Positions 9,961 to 28,600 of a DNA stretch of 64,000 bases are shown here, piece by piece (position 1 is the first letter of the stretch; each line of letters begins with the position of its first letter). The translations under genes were made by a program, and so were the position numbers. Below the pieces are notes generated by a model. That model saw nothing but the letters and a program-made list of their open reading frames with translations. It was not told the DNA's origin and made no database searches. This DNA comes from Struthio camelus. Lineage: Eukaryota; Chordata; Aves; Struthioniformes; Struthionidae. The stretch spans positions 41,519,817 to 41,583,816 of the forward strand of contig NC_090981.1 in assembly GCF_040807025.1 (NCBI RefSeq), given 5' to 3'.

Positions 9961-11309
9961 AGGGAAGCGGTGAGCTAATAAACTTCAGATGAAGACTTCT
10001 GTCTTCGGGATGGTTTTAAAAGATCTGTCCTCCTTCCTTTCCCCCTACCCCCCCGAAGTTAATTCATTTAAGAACGAAATCAAATATCTCTAGATGTCGA
10101 CCCCGCAAGCTCTCAAATAACTTCCTCCAAAGCACACCGCTAATCTCATAGTTTATTTGTGAGGCTGTTGTTTCTAATGGGAGAGAAGCTGCTCCTTCCA
10201 TTATGTGAAACACTAACAGAGAATTAGTTTTATCTCTTTCTTATGCAAAGGAAAACAATCCACCGTCCTTTAAAATGCCAATTCTGCTTTGAGCGGAGGA
10301 GTGACAACATAAAGAAAGCGACACAAAAGACTGCTTCCTAATTAAGTGCCATTGTTCCCAATTTCAGGTGATACATTCGAGGATAACAGAAGACCAGGGA
10401 TGCCTTTTATTCGAGGGCTCGCACACTTAGCGGACCGCTCGAGTGGAGAAAATTATCTTGGACATAAATGGAATCACTATGTTATTAAAAAGAAACTCCT
10501 TGAAAGTTCACACTGGTCCGGGTTCTGATGGAATAACCCCACGGTTAGAACCCGTTTAGAATCGGAGCCGTAGAAAAGGATGTCTTGCTCCGATAAAAAC
10601 CATCGTGAGAAGAGTGGGCTGATGTGTAGCGTGCTTACTTCTCAAACAGCTGAAACACACCACTTTATTGAAATGCATTTCCAATATATTGTCCTAATCC
10701 AAAGCTTCAAGCCACCCTGTTTCAAACCCAGTTTCATGGATTTACAACATAATCCTTTCCACTATTTCCAAATAATCCTATTTACATTTTGTTCACTACT
10801 AAGAAGCCTGCAGGAGAATACCGCCAAAAGTTACAAAAGCGCAAAAAAAAAAAAAAAGAAGAAGAAAAAAGAAACTTCAAACCCAGTAATTAAATATTGA
10901 GGAACATTTTTTCCCTATAGAAAGATTGATAACGTCACTCGAGATTTACTAAATAGAAGTAAAATGACTTTAATTTTTGAATTAATTTTGAAGTCCTAGG
11001 GCAAATTACTGAAAGGAAGGCAGAAAGAGAACTTTTCCTGTAAGGGTTTTTTTTTTTCTCTTTAAAAAGAGTTAGTGCTTTTCCTTTTCATTCTTTTTTT
11101 GTTCCTTTTAGTCTTGCTCTTCTCCTAGTACTTTCGATAGTGTTTTGTTGATGTGCCTGGATATTTAAAATCAGCTTACAAAAAAAATCCAAATAGGAAG
11201 AATGGTGGAGTTTAAAAATGTATAGAGAGGAACCGCTGTAGCAACCACACAACGCCAGAAGAGTCGAATCTGCCTGCGATCTGCTAAAATCTGCCCCAAA
11301 TTCACCGGA
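9961..11309. other. Non-coding DNA upstream of FOXD1
   Basis: AT-rich, mostly non-repetitive sequence with short A runs (10845-10857) and T runs (11048-11059). Clusters of TAAT and AATTA cores occur at 10050-10340. No gene is visible. Candidate FOXD1 enhancer DNA, by position only. Confidence 0.45.
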
Positions 11310-11830
11310 GGCGAGCGGCACCAGTCCCGGGAGCGCGGCGGCGCCGGGAGCGCCCGGCCGGGGCGCGGGGCCCCCGGGACGTGCCCGGGCCGGGGGTCTG
11401 GGAGCCCTCGGGGGGTTGAGGCCGCCCTGCAGATTTGAGCAATGCCTTAAACCATCGCCATGGCCCGGGGCGCCGAGGGGCTGCCTTCCCAGCGGGCAGC
11501 TGAGCGAGCCCTGGGCGACGGGCTGGACGCGCTGCCTGCGTGCCGCCGCTGCCGGCGGCTGGGGGCAGCCCGGACAGCCTCGGCCACTCGTGCCCTCCCG
11601 GCCTGGCAGGTGCCGCCTGGCAAAGGGAGAAAGCCAAGAGGAGAGGCGAGCGGAGGCGCCTCCCAGGCAGGCCCGGCTCCCGCCGCGCAGCCCCGGCGGG
11701 GCGGGCGCCGGCGCGGCTCTGCGCGGCCGCGGATGCCACCTACAGGCCAGGAGCGCCCGGCGGAGACGGGCCGCAGGGCCACGCGTGACCCCGCGCCTCG
11801 CAGGGGCTTGTCTCTCGTGCTCTCCCGTCG
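11310..11830. promoter_or_regulatory. Orphan CpG island between FOXD1 and BTF3
   Basis: A sharply bounded CpG island lies about 1.4 kb upstream of the FOXD1 island and 6.5 kb before BTF3. Its open frames are Arg, Ala and Pro-rich on both strands and overlap, with no recognisable domain. It may be the promoter of a divergent non-coding RNA or part of the FOXD1 CpG domain. Confidence 0.55.
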
Positions 11831-13417
11831 ATGGTCAATGCTGTAATATGCGCCTGAAGTAACAGCAGCAGAGAAGCGGGACGTGAATTAAAGGTATGCA
11901 GGTAGTTTTTTTTTTTTTACTTGGGTTTGTTAATATTCACCATAATTTTTATTTTATGTGTGTAATACACAGACACACACGCTTTCTGCATACATGCACG
12001 GAACGCCCCACATCTTATCGGTGCGCTGCATGTGTGGGATCACACAGTTCTCTGTTCACCCACCCAAGCAGTCCCCGTGGCTCCTGCTGTTCACCTGCCC
12101 CTATGACCCCCAGGCACCAGGGCAGGTCCCCCCGATGCTCGCCAGCTCCTACAAGGCAGCGAGGACTGCAGCCTCTTCCACAGCCTTGTCCCCAGGATTC
12201 AAACCCAAGCAGGGGGAAGGGTATTTTGGCAGCTCTCCACTGCTAGAAGGGGGCTAGGGCATCCTGGCTCAGAGGGGCACCTCCGGGGACACAGGACAGA
12301 AGCTGGACCATGTGGCCCCCCCTGCTTCCCTTCTCACCAGGCTCCAGGGGAAATTGCCCCTCAGGCCACCCACCTGCTTGGGGCGCACGTGTGATCAGGG
12401 CTCTGCCAAGCCCACACTGGGGCTGAGGAGAGACAGGCCTACAGAAAAACTCCAGCATTTTATTCAAAATTGAAGATGCTGTGATGCTGGCAGTGCCCCA
12501 GGCACGGCTCAGGGTGCTTTTGTGCAGCCACCCTGGGAGCCACTGGCCGAGGTGCTCTGGGTTTTCTGAAGCTGCCGTGATGGAGTGGAGCACGATGCCA
12601 GAGCCTTCCTGAGCAACACAAGGCTCAGGTGCCTGGCAGCCGTGTGCATCTCCCAGTTATTTATTGAGTGTTTTGCTAAGTGTAAGTGAGGCTGTGCACA
12701 GCCTGCCGAAAAACAGCTAGGGCCTGGTCCCCGGGTATACCTCTGGGGCTGAGGAGCCGTCCTGGGCCTGCTGCACCTTGTGAAACTCCATCCCCAAGTG
12801 CGTCCCGTTCATGGCATGGCCTTGTACATCCCCACACCCAGATCCAGGTCCTGCCTGCAAAACCAGACTTTCCATTACTGAAATTAAACCACTTCCCAAA
12901 GTGATTACACTTTACTTACACTTTCTATCAGTATAATTATTTGGGTCAAAGACTGGAATGGGTTTTGTGCTGCTTACATCACAAAAAGAAAAAACCCTCC
13001 CTCAATAACACTGCAACGGGACAGCGGTGTCTGCAACGATAGCTGCGACCTTTGCAGCAATAGCTGCGACCTCTGCTGCCCACTGTCACAGTGACCACTG
13101 GTTTAGCCCACACATTTTTGGAGGTTAACTCTCCTCTTCCCTTGCTGGATCACCACTGTGTAGTTCTGAGGTAAGATAATGCTTCATTTAAGCCTCCTGC
13201 AGAGGCTGAGGTTACAGAAGCAGTCTGCGTGACCAGGCCAAGAAGTAATGTATTAGTGAGGGGCTGCAGCAGGTCCCTGCAAAGGTGAAGGAGGCTGGAG
13301 GAAAACCTGGGGTTCCCTGTCATACTCAGTGCTGAAAATACTTTGTCACACTTGGAGATGACCCTACCACCCACTCGTTGTCCAGCTTTTCTTTTTGACC
13401 ATGTTCATGGTTGTCTT

Positions 13418-13448
<31 letters not shown>

Positions 13449-13779
13449 TTGCTCTATACTTCTTCCAGGACAGATAAATTTGCTGTATTTGGTGAAATTG
13501 ACTTTCTTTAAGGCCCCTTTGGCCTTTACCTTTTGTAACATTTGCTTAAATGCTCTCAGAACACTTCCGTACTTCCAGTTTAACAGAACACAAGAAGAAC
13601 TTAGATCAGGTTAGATCGTGGTCCGTCGGTAACATAAGCTGCCTTCAACAGCAGCCAATGTCAGTGTTTGAGGGACGAATACACAAACAGGTCAAGGGTG
13701 TAAAATTGTTTCCCAGCAGCCAGAAATCTAGGTTGTGGGGATTTTCTAAGCCAGAGATAATATCTGAATGCAATAGTCT
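11831..13779. other. Intergenic DNA, no gene seen
   Basis: Moderately GC-rich sequence to 12860, then mixed. It holds an imperfect 24-base tandem pair at 13031-13076 (shared core ATAGCTGCGACCT) and a (CTGT)n microsatellite at 13418-13448. No supported gene. Confidence 0.5.
13418..13448. repeat. (CTGT)n microsatellite
   Basis: About eight CTGT/GTCT units in tandem. Confidence 0.95.
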
Positions 13780-14290
13780 TTGAGGGATTTTCTTTTATGA
13801 ATTTGCCCAGTTACTTTTTGAAATCGAGTACCTTTTCACCACTGAACATGTTTTCTGGCAAAATGTTCCTCAGCCTTAACTACGCTTGCTATGAAGTGTC
13901 TCCTTTTGTTTACTTTAAGCTAGTCACCTACTCATTTAATCTAATGCTCTCTCATTTTTGCACTAGAAGGGGCAATGAACAATTGTTTTTAATTAACCTT
14001 TCCCTGCCGCTCATGATTTCGTAGATTTTATCGCATCCTTCTTGGTCAGCTCCTCTTCAGGCTGAAGTGTCCTACTTCAGAATTACTGATTCACTACAGA
14101 AGCACTTCTGTACTGCTGCCAGTCTTTGTCACCCTTCTCTCCACCTCTTCTAGTTCAACTACAGTTCTGTATATGTTCAAGTAGTTGTCATTGCAAAAGA
14201 GCCACATCTAAATAATCCTCTAGAACAGCACAAGACACCATTTGTTTTTCCAATTCTCACTTCAATTTTTTCTCTCTGCTCTGTTAAGCC
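13780..14290 (+). mobile_element. Ancient sauropsid interspersed repeat, copy 1
   Basis: The sequence aligns, by memory, with the middle part of an interspersed repeat family abundant in turtle and crocodilian genomes. Matching blocks include TTTTCTGGCAA, CTCCTTTTGTTTACTTTAA, CTCATGATTTCGTAGA and CTCCTCTTCAGGCTGAA, in the expected order. Divergence is high, so it is old. It has the same orientation as the second copy at 51294-52125. I cannot name the family with certainty and see no coding capacity. Confidence 0.6.
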
Positions 14291-17200
14291 AGTGTTTATT
14301 CCCAATACCAGTGGGGGTGTACTTATTTTCAAGATGGAGTGCTGGCCATTACAGATGATACAGTAAGCAGGGTACCTGTCATGTGAATAAATCAGGTTTG
14401 CTTGACTGCATGTTTCTGCTGACTATTGAAATCTTTTCAAACATTCTCCACATAACCCCTGAATTCTTCACTGTAGATGAGCATGCCATTAACCTATGGC
14501 AAGTTACTAAGGATATTTCATGGGATATTTAAGATTTTTGATTCTGTAGTGATGCAAGCAAGCCCAGAAGGAGTATGGATCCACTCACTGAAAGCAGTGA
14601 ATACTGGCAGGTGTTGCTCTTCTTTCACTTACAACCCCCTGGGGATGAGCTGTGCTGTGTTCATGGATAAAAGACATTGAATTTCCATCTAAAGTTAAGG
14701 GGACAGTGGGTTCCTGTCAGAGCTTGAGCTGAATCAGCAGCTGGCTGCTGAAGAAGGATGGCCCTAGCCCCCAACCAGTCTCCTTGCCCTTGGCCACCTG
14801 CTCCCCGTTGCCCCCATGCCAGCACCAAGCTGAAGCTGGGGGCCCATAAACCCAGAATGAAGCGCACCCTCAGAGCTGCCAAGAGATTAGCAAGCCAAAC
14901 CCGTGGAGGGTGGCAGGTTGAGAACTACACATTTGAAAGTGGGAAAAACGTCATTCTGATGCATCCTGGGATAAGTGTGCCATCCTCGGGTGGGACTGTG
15001 CTGTTTTTGGGTTACGTGTTAACAGCTTGTCTGACATGTAACAGCTTGTCTTGCCAGGCGTCAAAGTATTTCTATGATCACAGCTTAAGTAACCACATTC
15101 TCTTGAATTCTTGGGTATAAGAGGTCTACAGGAATAATTTTGTTTTGTTTGATTTTCTGTGGTCTACGCATAAATACAAGGTACCATCTTTTTCATATGC
15201 AACCGGTGGGGAATATGGTGACTTCTGACTTTTATCTACTCTCTAGAAAAATCTGCAGTGTGATGCTTGCACATGAGATTAGCACAAAAGCTTTTCTAGA
15301 CAAGCCTTTACCAGTCCAACTAATGGCAATTTTCAAGTATTCAATAAAGCCTATTAGAACCATGTTTACTGAAGGCAGAGGGTTCTTCACGCAGCATTTC
15401 TCTGACTACTCTCTAGACTTCCTCTGCAGGGTTTTATAAACAGAGGGAAACATCTCATAGGTCATGAAAAGCTTGTGATGTGGCTTGAAGCCCTAGTATT
15501 ATTAAGAGTTGCAAGCACGGTGAGAAAAGGACATTGTTTCTTTGTTGAGCTCTAGCTCTTCCTAGACACTGAAGTCTATCATGGATTACTCCATTTTCTT
15601 ACAAACACACATGGGAAAATATTCTAAAATATGAGATTAAAACAGCATTGTACTTAAGTTCCACCTTCCTTCCTGAATATCAGGTAGATGTCCTTTACTG
15701 CCTGAGAATACATTGAATATGTGCTCCTTGTGTTCTCTGCCAAGTGGGACAAATATTACTCCACTTTAGCCTGATCATTTATGCTTATGACCTATGATTT
15801 GTTTCCTGAATATGATACTAATTTAACAGCCCTTGCTCACTGTAGTCTGTTATTACTTGTGTAGCAATGGCCATATCCTTGAGGAGCTTTTACATTGCCA
15901 TGTTTACAGCATCTTTGGTCATTCTTTCCTTTTAATCTTTCACATAATTTAGGAGACACTTTTTCATGAGCAGCCAATTTATCTGTAAGATGCTGCATTG
16001 TCTTCCGTTCCTATGCTCCTTCTGTGTAGCTAATGAACTTTGCTTCAGCAATTTTTATTCTTTGATGCTTCTGAGATCCTTGTTTGCACCCTTGTTCAAA
16101 ACAGACAACGTTCTCCCAGAACTCACGCTCTGTTTCAGTACTACAGGCGTTGCATCCACTCCATTTCTCAACAGAAGTTCATCAGCTACAATACGCCCAG
16201 GTTTAGGTTTATGTTTCTCATTATGCAACTCCACAAAAGGGACTGGAGAAAAAGAGCTAATACTATTTTAGCATTCTAAAATATTTTTTCTCTGATGCAG
16301 AGTTTATTTTTTGAAGGTCTGCTGTTTGTTCCAGGAAACGTAACCTAATCTAACAGAATCTCTTGAACTGCGGTTCTTGAACTGCTTCAGTTGACTCTTG
16401 ATATAACTCAGTGATGTGGTTTTCAGCTTAATTTGTCTTTAAAATCTCACATGAGGGAATATGAGATCATACCTCCAGCCTAGTTAATCCTGGGCTGAAG
16501 GCTGGGACCGCACTTTCTACAGCTTCTATCTTGGAATAATCTCTCTGTGATTCATTTTCACTTCAGTATTCCAGCGTATTAAAACATTTTGCGTTTGTAA
16601 TCATCAGTTGGCCTCGTAATTCTGAAGTCTTTCTTTTACATTGATGGCAGACTGTGATAAATATAGAGCTGAACTATTTATTGCTTTTACTTTCAATGGC
16701 CTGCCGTGATTTTTTTTTTTGTCTTGGCTCTTATTCCCTTTTGCTGCAGGTACACTGCCAATTCCATCTTCTAATAAACTTTATTTTCAGTTCAGAATGA
16801 ACTCGCTCTCCTCCTGATGCCTTCCCTCCAACTCTGTCTTTGGGTTTGGCTTGTTCCTTCCCTTCTGAACTAGATACTGGATTTGACTGTTCAGAGAGAG
16901 TACATATGGGCATTTTCTCATTTTTCTCTGAGCAAACCGTTTCACTGTCCAAATTTTCCAGATATGTTGGACCAAATTTCTGCAGTTCTCCCCTTTTATA
17001 GTTGTTTAATTTTTCTCTTTAATTTGCAGCTGTGGCATTACAGTCAAATGTTTCAGTTCTGTTAAGAGGCAGGGATTGCTCTTCAGCAGCACCTTACCCT
17101 CTTGTGACCTTTTACCACCACTAGATGGAGTTATTTTAGGCTTATCACACGGTCTCGCTAGTTACAAAAGTCCACAGAAGTGTCAATGCCAAGCAACTCA

Positions 17201-18339
17201 ATTACACAGTAATATTCATCTCTGGTGTAGTGAAGAGATCAGCGCAAATCAAATATACTGGGAAAAGAAAAAACCTTGGCTTTACTATTATCTCCATTAC
17301 TCTATCATTGAGCCTTAGTCTATCCTTCTGTATTGATTAATATGTTTAGTATTAACAGTCTTATAGCAACAAAATCAAAGGGAATAGTTTATTCAGGATA
17401 TTCCAGAGAAGAGCCTATTGAAAAGGCGTCAAAACCCAGGATGAGTTAGCCAGGTCAATAGTATTTCCGATGCCACAGGGCCCATTGGATTCAGCAGTGG
17501 CGAGGGTAGCCTGTATGGTGCACTGCCAGCCCAGCCTGTGCGGACGGCTCGGCGAGAGCGGCCACTGGAGCCCGTCATGTGCGCTCCGGGTAATCAGGGG
17601 ATCGGTCCCACCACACTCCTCAGAGTGGGCAGCATTAAACGCATTAAGAAACCTTTGGACGACTGAGTTTTTCAGCTATGAAATGATCTCTGCCCTGAAG
17701 AATACAGCCTGAGGAACTGACTTTAAAAATACTCAGATGTAAGCGTGAGCACGAGGAGAGCGCTGGAGAAAATTCAGGTACTGCAAAAACGGTATAAAAA
17801 AGGGCACCCAAAGACCTCAGAGATGCAAAATATAACTGTCGGGAAAAAAAAGCTTGAAGAGAGTGCAAAGAGAGTGTATCCAGCAACAAGCAGAACGCAG
17901 TTGTTTGTGGGTAACTGACAGCAGAAAAGAGGATACAAAGTCAAAGCAAAGAAACTGAGGAGAATGAAAGAAGAGTAAAAGGACACGTGAACAGGCAGGA
18001 CTGGTGACACACAGACTTGAAAACAAGTCTGAATGGCGTAGCTTTGATAACGAAAGACCCGTAAACAAGAGTTTCAAGTGAAAAGTGATGTTACAAAGTC
18101 TGTTCTATGCGATGCTGCCCAGGATGGATCACAAGGAGAGAGACGCGCGGGGCACAGAGCTGGGAGAAGAAGAGCCCAGGGGTGACAGACCAGTGTTTCG
18201 GGTCCGTAAACAAGAAAGTACAACGTTTATGTGTTTTCTAGCAAAAAGGGCAGGAATCGGGGCAGACGTATGGGTGGGAGCACATGCTCTACGCAGCAGC
18301 TGCAAGGCAAGGAAGCAAACAGCAGGTGCTGAAGGCCGG
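14291..18339. other. Intergenic DNA, no gene seen
   Basis: AT-rich to balanced sequence without a splice-bounded open segment resembling a known protein. A local GC-rich patch at 17460-17660 and a purine-rich stretch at 17700-18080 precede the BTF3 CpG island. Confidence 0.5.
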
Positions 18340-18586
18340 GGAGCGACTGAGACGAGCGCTGGCCGCGGCCCAAACGCCTCGGCTGCCGCCTCGCCGGGCC
18401 CGGCCCAGCCCCGGGCCCGCTCCCCGCCGCCGCCTGCTCCTCGCCCGGGCGCCCCCGCCGCGGGCGCCCCCTGCCGGCGCGGCGGCCGCAGCGCCCGAGG
18501 ACGGGGTGGGGGTGACGGGGCGGTGACGGCCCTTGCGTGCGTGCGTGCGTGCGTGCGTCAGGCGTACAGCGTGCCGCGGGCCGCCG

Positions 18587-18611
18587 CCCCCCTCTTCCGG
18601 CCGCCATCTCG
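18587..18611 (+). promoter_or_regulatory. BTF3: Probable BTF3 start: TOP tract and YY1-like site
   Basis: A pyrimidine run CCCCCCTCTTCC (18587-18598) overlaps an ETS-type CTTCCGG (18594-18600) and is followed by GCCGCCATCTC, close to a reverse YY1 site. Genes for ribosomal proteins and other translation factors often start in such a 5' terminal oligopyrimidine tract with YY1 just inside the transcript. This would make BTF3 mRNA responsive to mTOR-LARP1 control. The exact start base is not visible. Confidence 0.55.
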
Positions 18612-18702
18612 GTCCGCTGCGCGTGCTGTGCTCGGCGCCGCGCCCCTGCCCGCGGCTCTCGCCTCTCCTCCGCTCCGGCCGCGCCGCTGCCGCCCCGGGA
18701 AG
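18591..18702 (+). other. BTF3: BTF3 non-coding exon 1 (5' UTR)
   Basis: The proposed exon runs from the pyrimidine tract to a donor GGGAAG|GTACAG at 18702/18703. No ATG occurs in it. Its frame joined to exon 2 is open but lacks a start, so it is treated as untranslated. Confidence 0.6.
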
Positions 18703-18967
18703 GTACAGGGGGGACCGCGGCGGGCGGCTGTGCCGCGGCGGGCCCGCGCGGGGCGGCGGTTGGGGGGGGACGACGGCGGTTACGGGCCGGGCCTGAGGGG
18801 AGCCTGGCCTCCGCGGCGCGAGCAGCGCCCCGGGCCGAGCCGTCCCCGCTGGGCCCGGGGCGTCCTTCTGGGGCGGGGTGGGGGGGGAGCTGCGGGGCCC
18901 CTCGCACGCACAGCGGCCCCCGCCGCCGCCCGCCCGGGCGGCCGCGGCCTGCGCCGCCTCACGGTAG

Positions 18968-25622
<6,655 letters not shown>

Positions 25623-25640
25623 ACTAAGTGTCACTTTCTG

Positions 25641-25646
25641 AATAAA
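25641..25646 (+). promoter_or_regulatory. BTF3: BTF3 poly(A) signal
   Basis: AATAAA lies 18 bases after the BTF3 stop codon, giving a very short 3' UTR that ends near 25660. A second AATAAA at 25938-25943 could serve a longer form. Confidence 0.8.
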
Positions 25647-28600
25647 GTTAAAACTTGAAAAAGCTACATGGAGCTGCTATTTTATATTGTGACTGCTTTT
25701 ATTTGTTATTTTTTTAATTTCCTTTTGAGATCTCAAGATCTGTAATATTTGGAACTCCTTGAACCTTGCAGCTCTTCTTAGTTACTGCTTGTACACGATA
25801 TTATTTTGGTGGCCTGGTTGAACTTAACAAACCTATGCTTTCAAATAAGTCAGATTGCTAATGAATCTCTGCCTAAACACAATTTTTGAGTAACTTGTAT
25901 ACAAGCAAAACCCCATCTTTAATGAACTTTGACATACAATAAAAATATAAAATAACTTTTCAGTGTGGCTTCTTGTCAGAAAAGCGAAAAAAAATTTTTT
26001 TTCGGTAAAGATTGGCCTTAAATATTAAACAATCCTAAATGGTCATCTTGCTTTTCTGCAGAGCGTCTTTCTTTTGCTGTGTTAGAAAACAGTGGCCTCT
26101 GATTTATTTTTTTCCTGTGCATAATTGAGCATTTTAGACTTAATCAATGAATTCCCAGTGTTTACAGGTTGAGTTGCCAAGTCACTTAATTACTAAATTT
26201 AAGAAATATGTCTGTATTCTAGAAGTATTTTATGATGTTTTAATATAATGTAAAACATGCCGGTTGGGAGAGAACTTTCTTCTGGGCTTTAAAGAATAGT
26301 AGCAAGCTGCTGGCATCTTAGAGGAAAGAGATACTAATGTTACATTTTTGTGTTCAGGGAAAGTTCAGTAGGTATCTCCAGGATATAACTATTTAATGAG
26401 ATTAAAATAATGCTGTCTCAGTATTTTCAGTTCATTTGTCTGAACAAAATCCATTATGTGGGGGAATGGAAGTATAGGAAGGGGAAAGGTTTAATAGAAT
26501 TGATTATGGGTCTTACGTCTATATTTAGCATCTTTAAGTGTGTTAACTAATAATTATATTTGGTTGTTCAGGAGTATATTTTTTCTATGAGTTATAAGTG
26601 TTCCAGAGAACGAGGGGAATTTTTCTGGGACACAAGACTTTAACTTCTAATTTGACCTTTGTGTAGCTGAAGCTCCTGGGCTGAAATTTGGAAATCTTTG
26701 CTGTTAGTGATACATCGGATCACTTCTACAACCGAAACAGGATATTAGGCTGGTAGTAGAGCCCTCTTTTAAAGTTGTCTCTTTAGAACAAATACCTCAG
26801 GAAGTGCAAATTTATCCTGTTTTGTGCAGGATAAAATTCAGGGTAAAACTTAACTTGAGAGATTGTCATAACAAAAAGGTTCTCGTCGCACTGGGAAAGG
26901 GTAGGGCTTGCCCGGCGGGTTTGTCATGGTTTAACTCATTGTTGCTCTTGGGAAAGAGTGGAGGAACTTGTTTGAGCCGCTTAGCTCCTGCGTTTTGAGG
27001 TAAGGCAGTAGCCTGGTGCAAGCATGACATGGCTGAGGTCAGGTGCAAGAACTTACAGGAATGATTTCAGTTTACTTTTTGTTTCAGTGCACAAATATTT
27101 TATCAGTAAACTATATTTCTAATTCTGAATTAATTCAAATAAGAAAGTGCAGTTGTTGAAGAGCTGTGACAATAAGGTGAGGTGGAGAAACCAAACTATG
27201 CAAAGTTAAATTTTGAAATAGGTTTGGTAACCTTAAGGTAATTGCCCAATAAAAATAAAAATTATATGCATTTCTGGCTACCACATCTCCTGTGAATTGT
27301 CAACCAAATAAATGTGTGTGTTGACTTCTTGGAGAAATTGATAAATGTTACCCATTTTGTGAGTCAAATGTGTAAGTTTTTGGAAATACTTTCTCTCTTG
27401 TCTAAGCCATGGTAGCATTTGCTTATGAAATGCTTCATCTGGTTTCTGTCTCATGAAGTAATTTAATATTTTTTTATGATCTAGACAGTGTCAACCTTTT
27501 CCACTATCTAGTATACATACTTGGTGGTTATTCTTTTAAAAAAAAAAAAAAACCTCACCGAAAGACTTTTAATATATTTGAAATGCAAAACTAAAGCTAA
27601 TTCAGTTATGAGTAGGCAGTGCTAGGTACACGCCCAGTCAGGAAATACTGGCATATTTCAATGTGAGCAAGCTGTAACTGAGGATCGAGAAATGATCAAA
27701 GTGTGTTCATGACTACAGCAGCTTTTAAATGGAAGTAATTGTCTTGTTGAAGTTAATAGTAGTCTTCATGTCTAACACTTAAATACTCAGTCCTGGATTC
27801 CATACTGTGATTATTTTCTCTTAAAAAGGAATGTGGTTATCTTCTTCCTAGTCTGTCATTAACTGGTAGAAACAGAGAATAGTTATGTGTTGATGTTTCT
27901 CATTAGCTTGAACTTCTATGTAACCGTATTATAACTATGCTGTTAGGGACTTGCGTCTGTAGTCTTGCTCAAATAAAATGGTTTCATATATCCATTCAAA
28001 ATATCCGGGACAATGGAGAACTGAAAATAGATGCCTAGATTTCAATTGAAACAAAGATCTATTTGAGCTTTAATTTTAGAAAAGCTAAAGCAATGCTCTG
28101 GTTCTGTGCATGAAATGTCACAATAAGCTTTGTAACAGCTTGTTTCCAATGCAGTAGTGGGTACTAATGAAAAATTTCAGCAGTTTTGTAACATATTTTT
28201 AGAAATATTTTCATAATTCTTAAGCTTCTCAGGCTTTAAGGACTCTGCTCTTGTTTAAAATTAGTATCTTTAATAAAAAAGCAGTTAATCTTTTCACAAG
28301 ATTGTGAAACCATGTTTTATTTAGCTCTCTGTGTGTGAATATGAAAATTCTCTACAATTATTTTTAATAACATATGAGGATCTAGAAGAGGTCCTGAGTT
28401 ACTTCAAAAAAAAACCCAAAATAATTTGAATTTTTTTTTGAAGTCTTGTGAGTTTGATGGGTGTCTCTGAGGAAACGTTCCTGGCTGTGGTTTAAAAAAA
28501 AAAAAAAAATTGTAGTACTGAGAAGCCAGCTCATGGAATCTGGCTGGTCATGCTGTTTGTGAGCATGGATTGGAACATAAGAAAGTAGAGTTAATATTCA

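Noticed and set aside
26925-27000. TTTGTCATGGTTTAAC, resembling the start of some avian LTRs
   Set aside because: The match stops after about 13 bases and nothing LTR-like follows; treated as chance.
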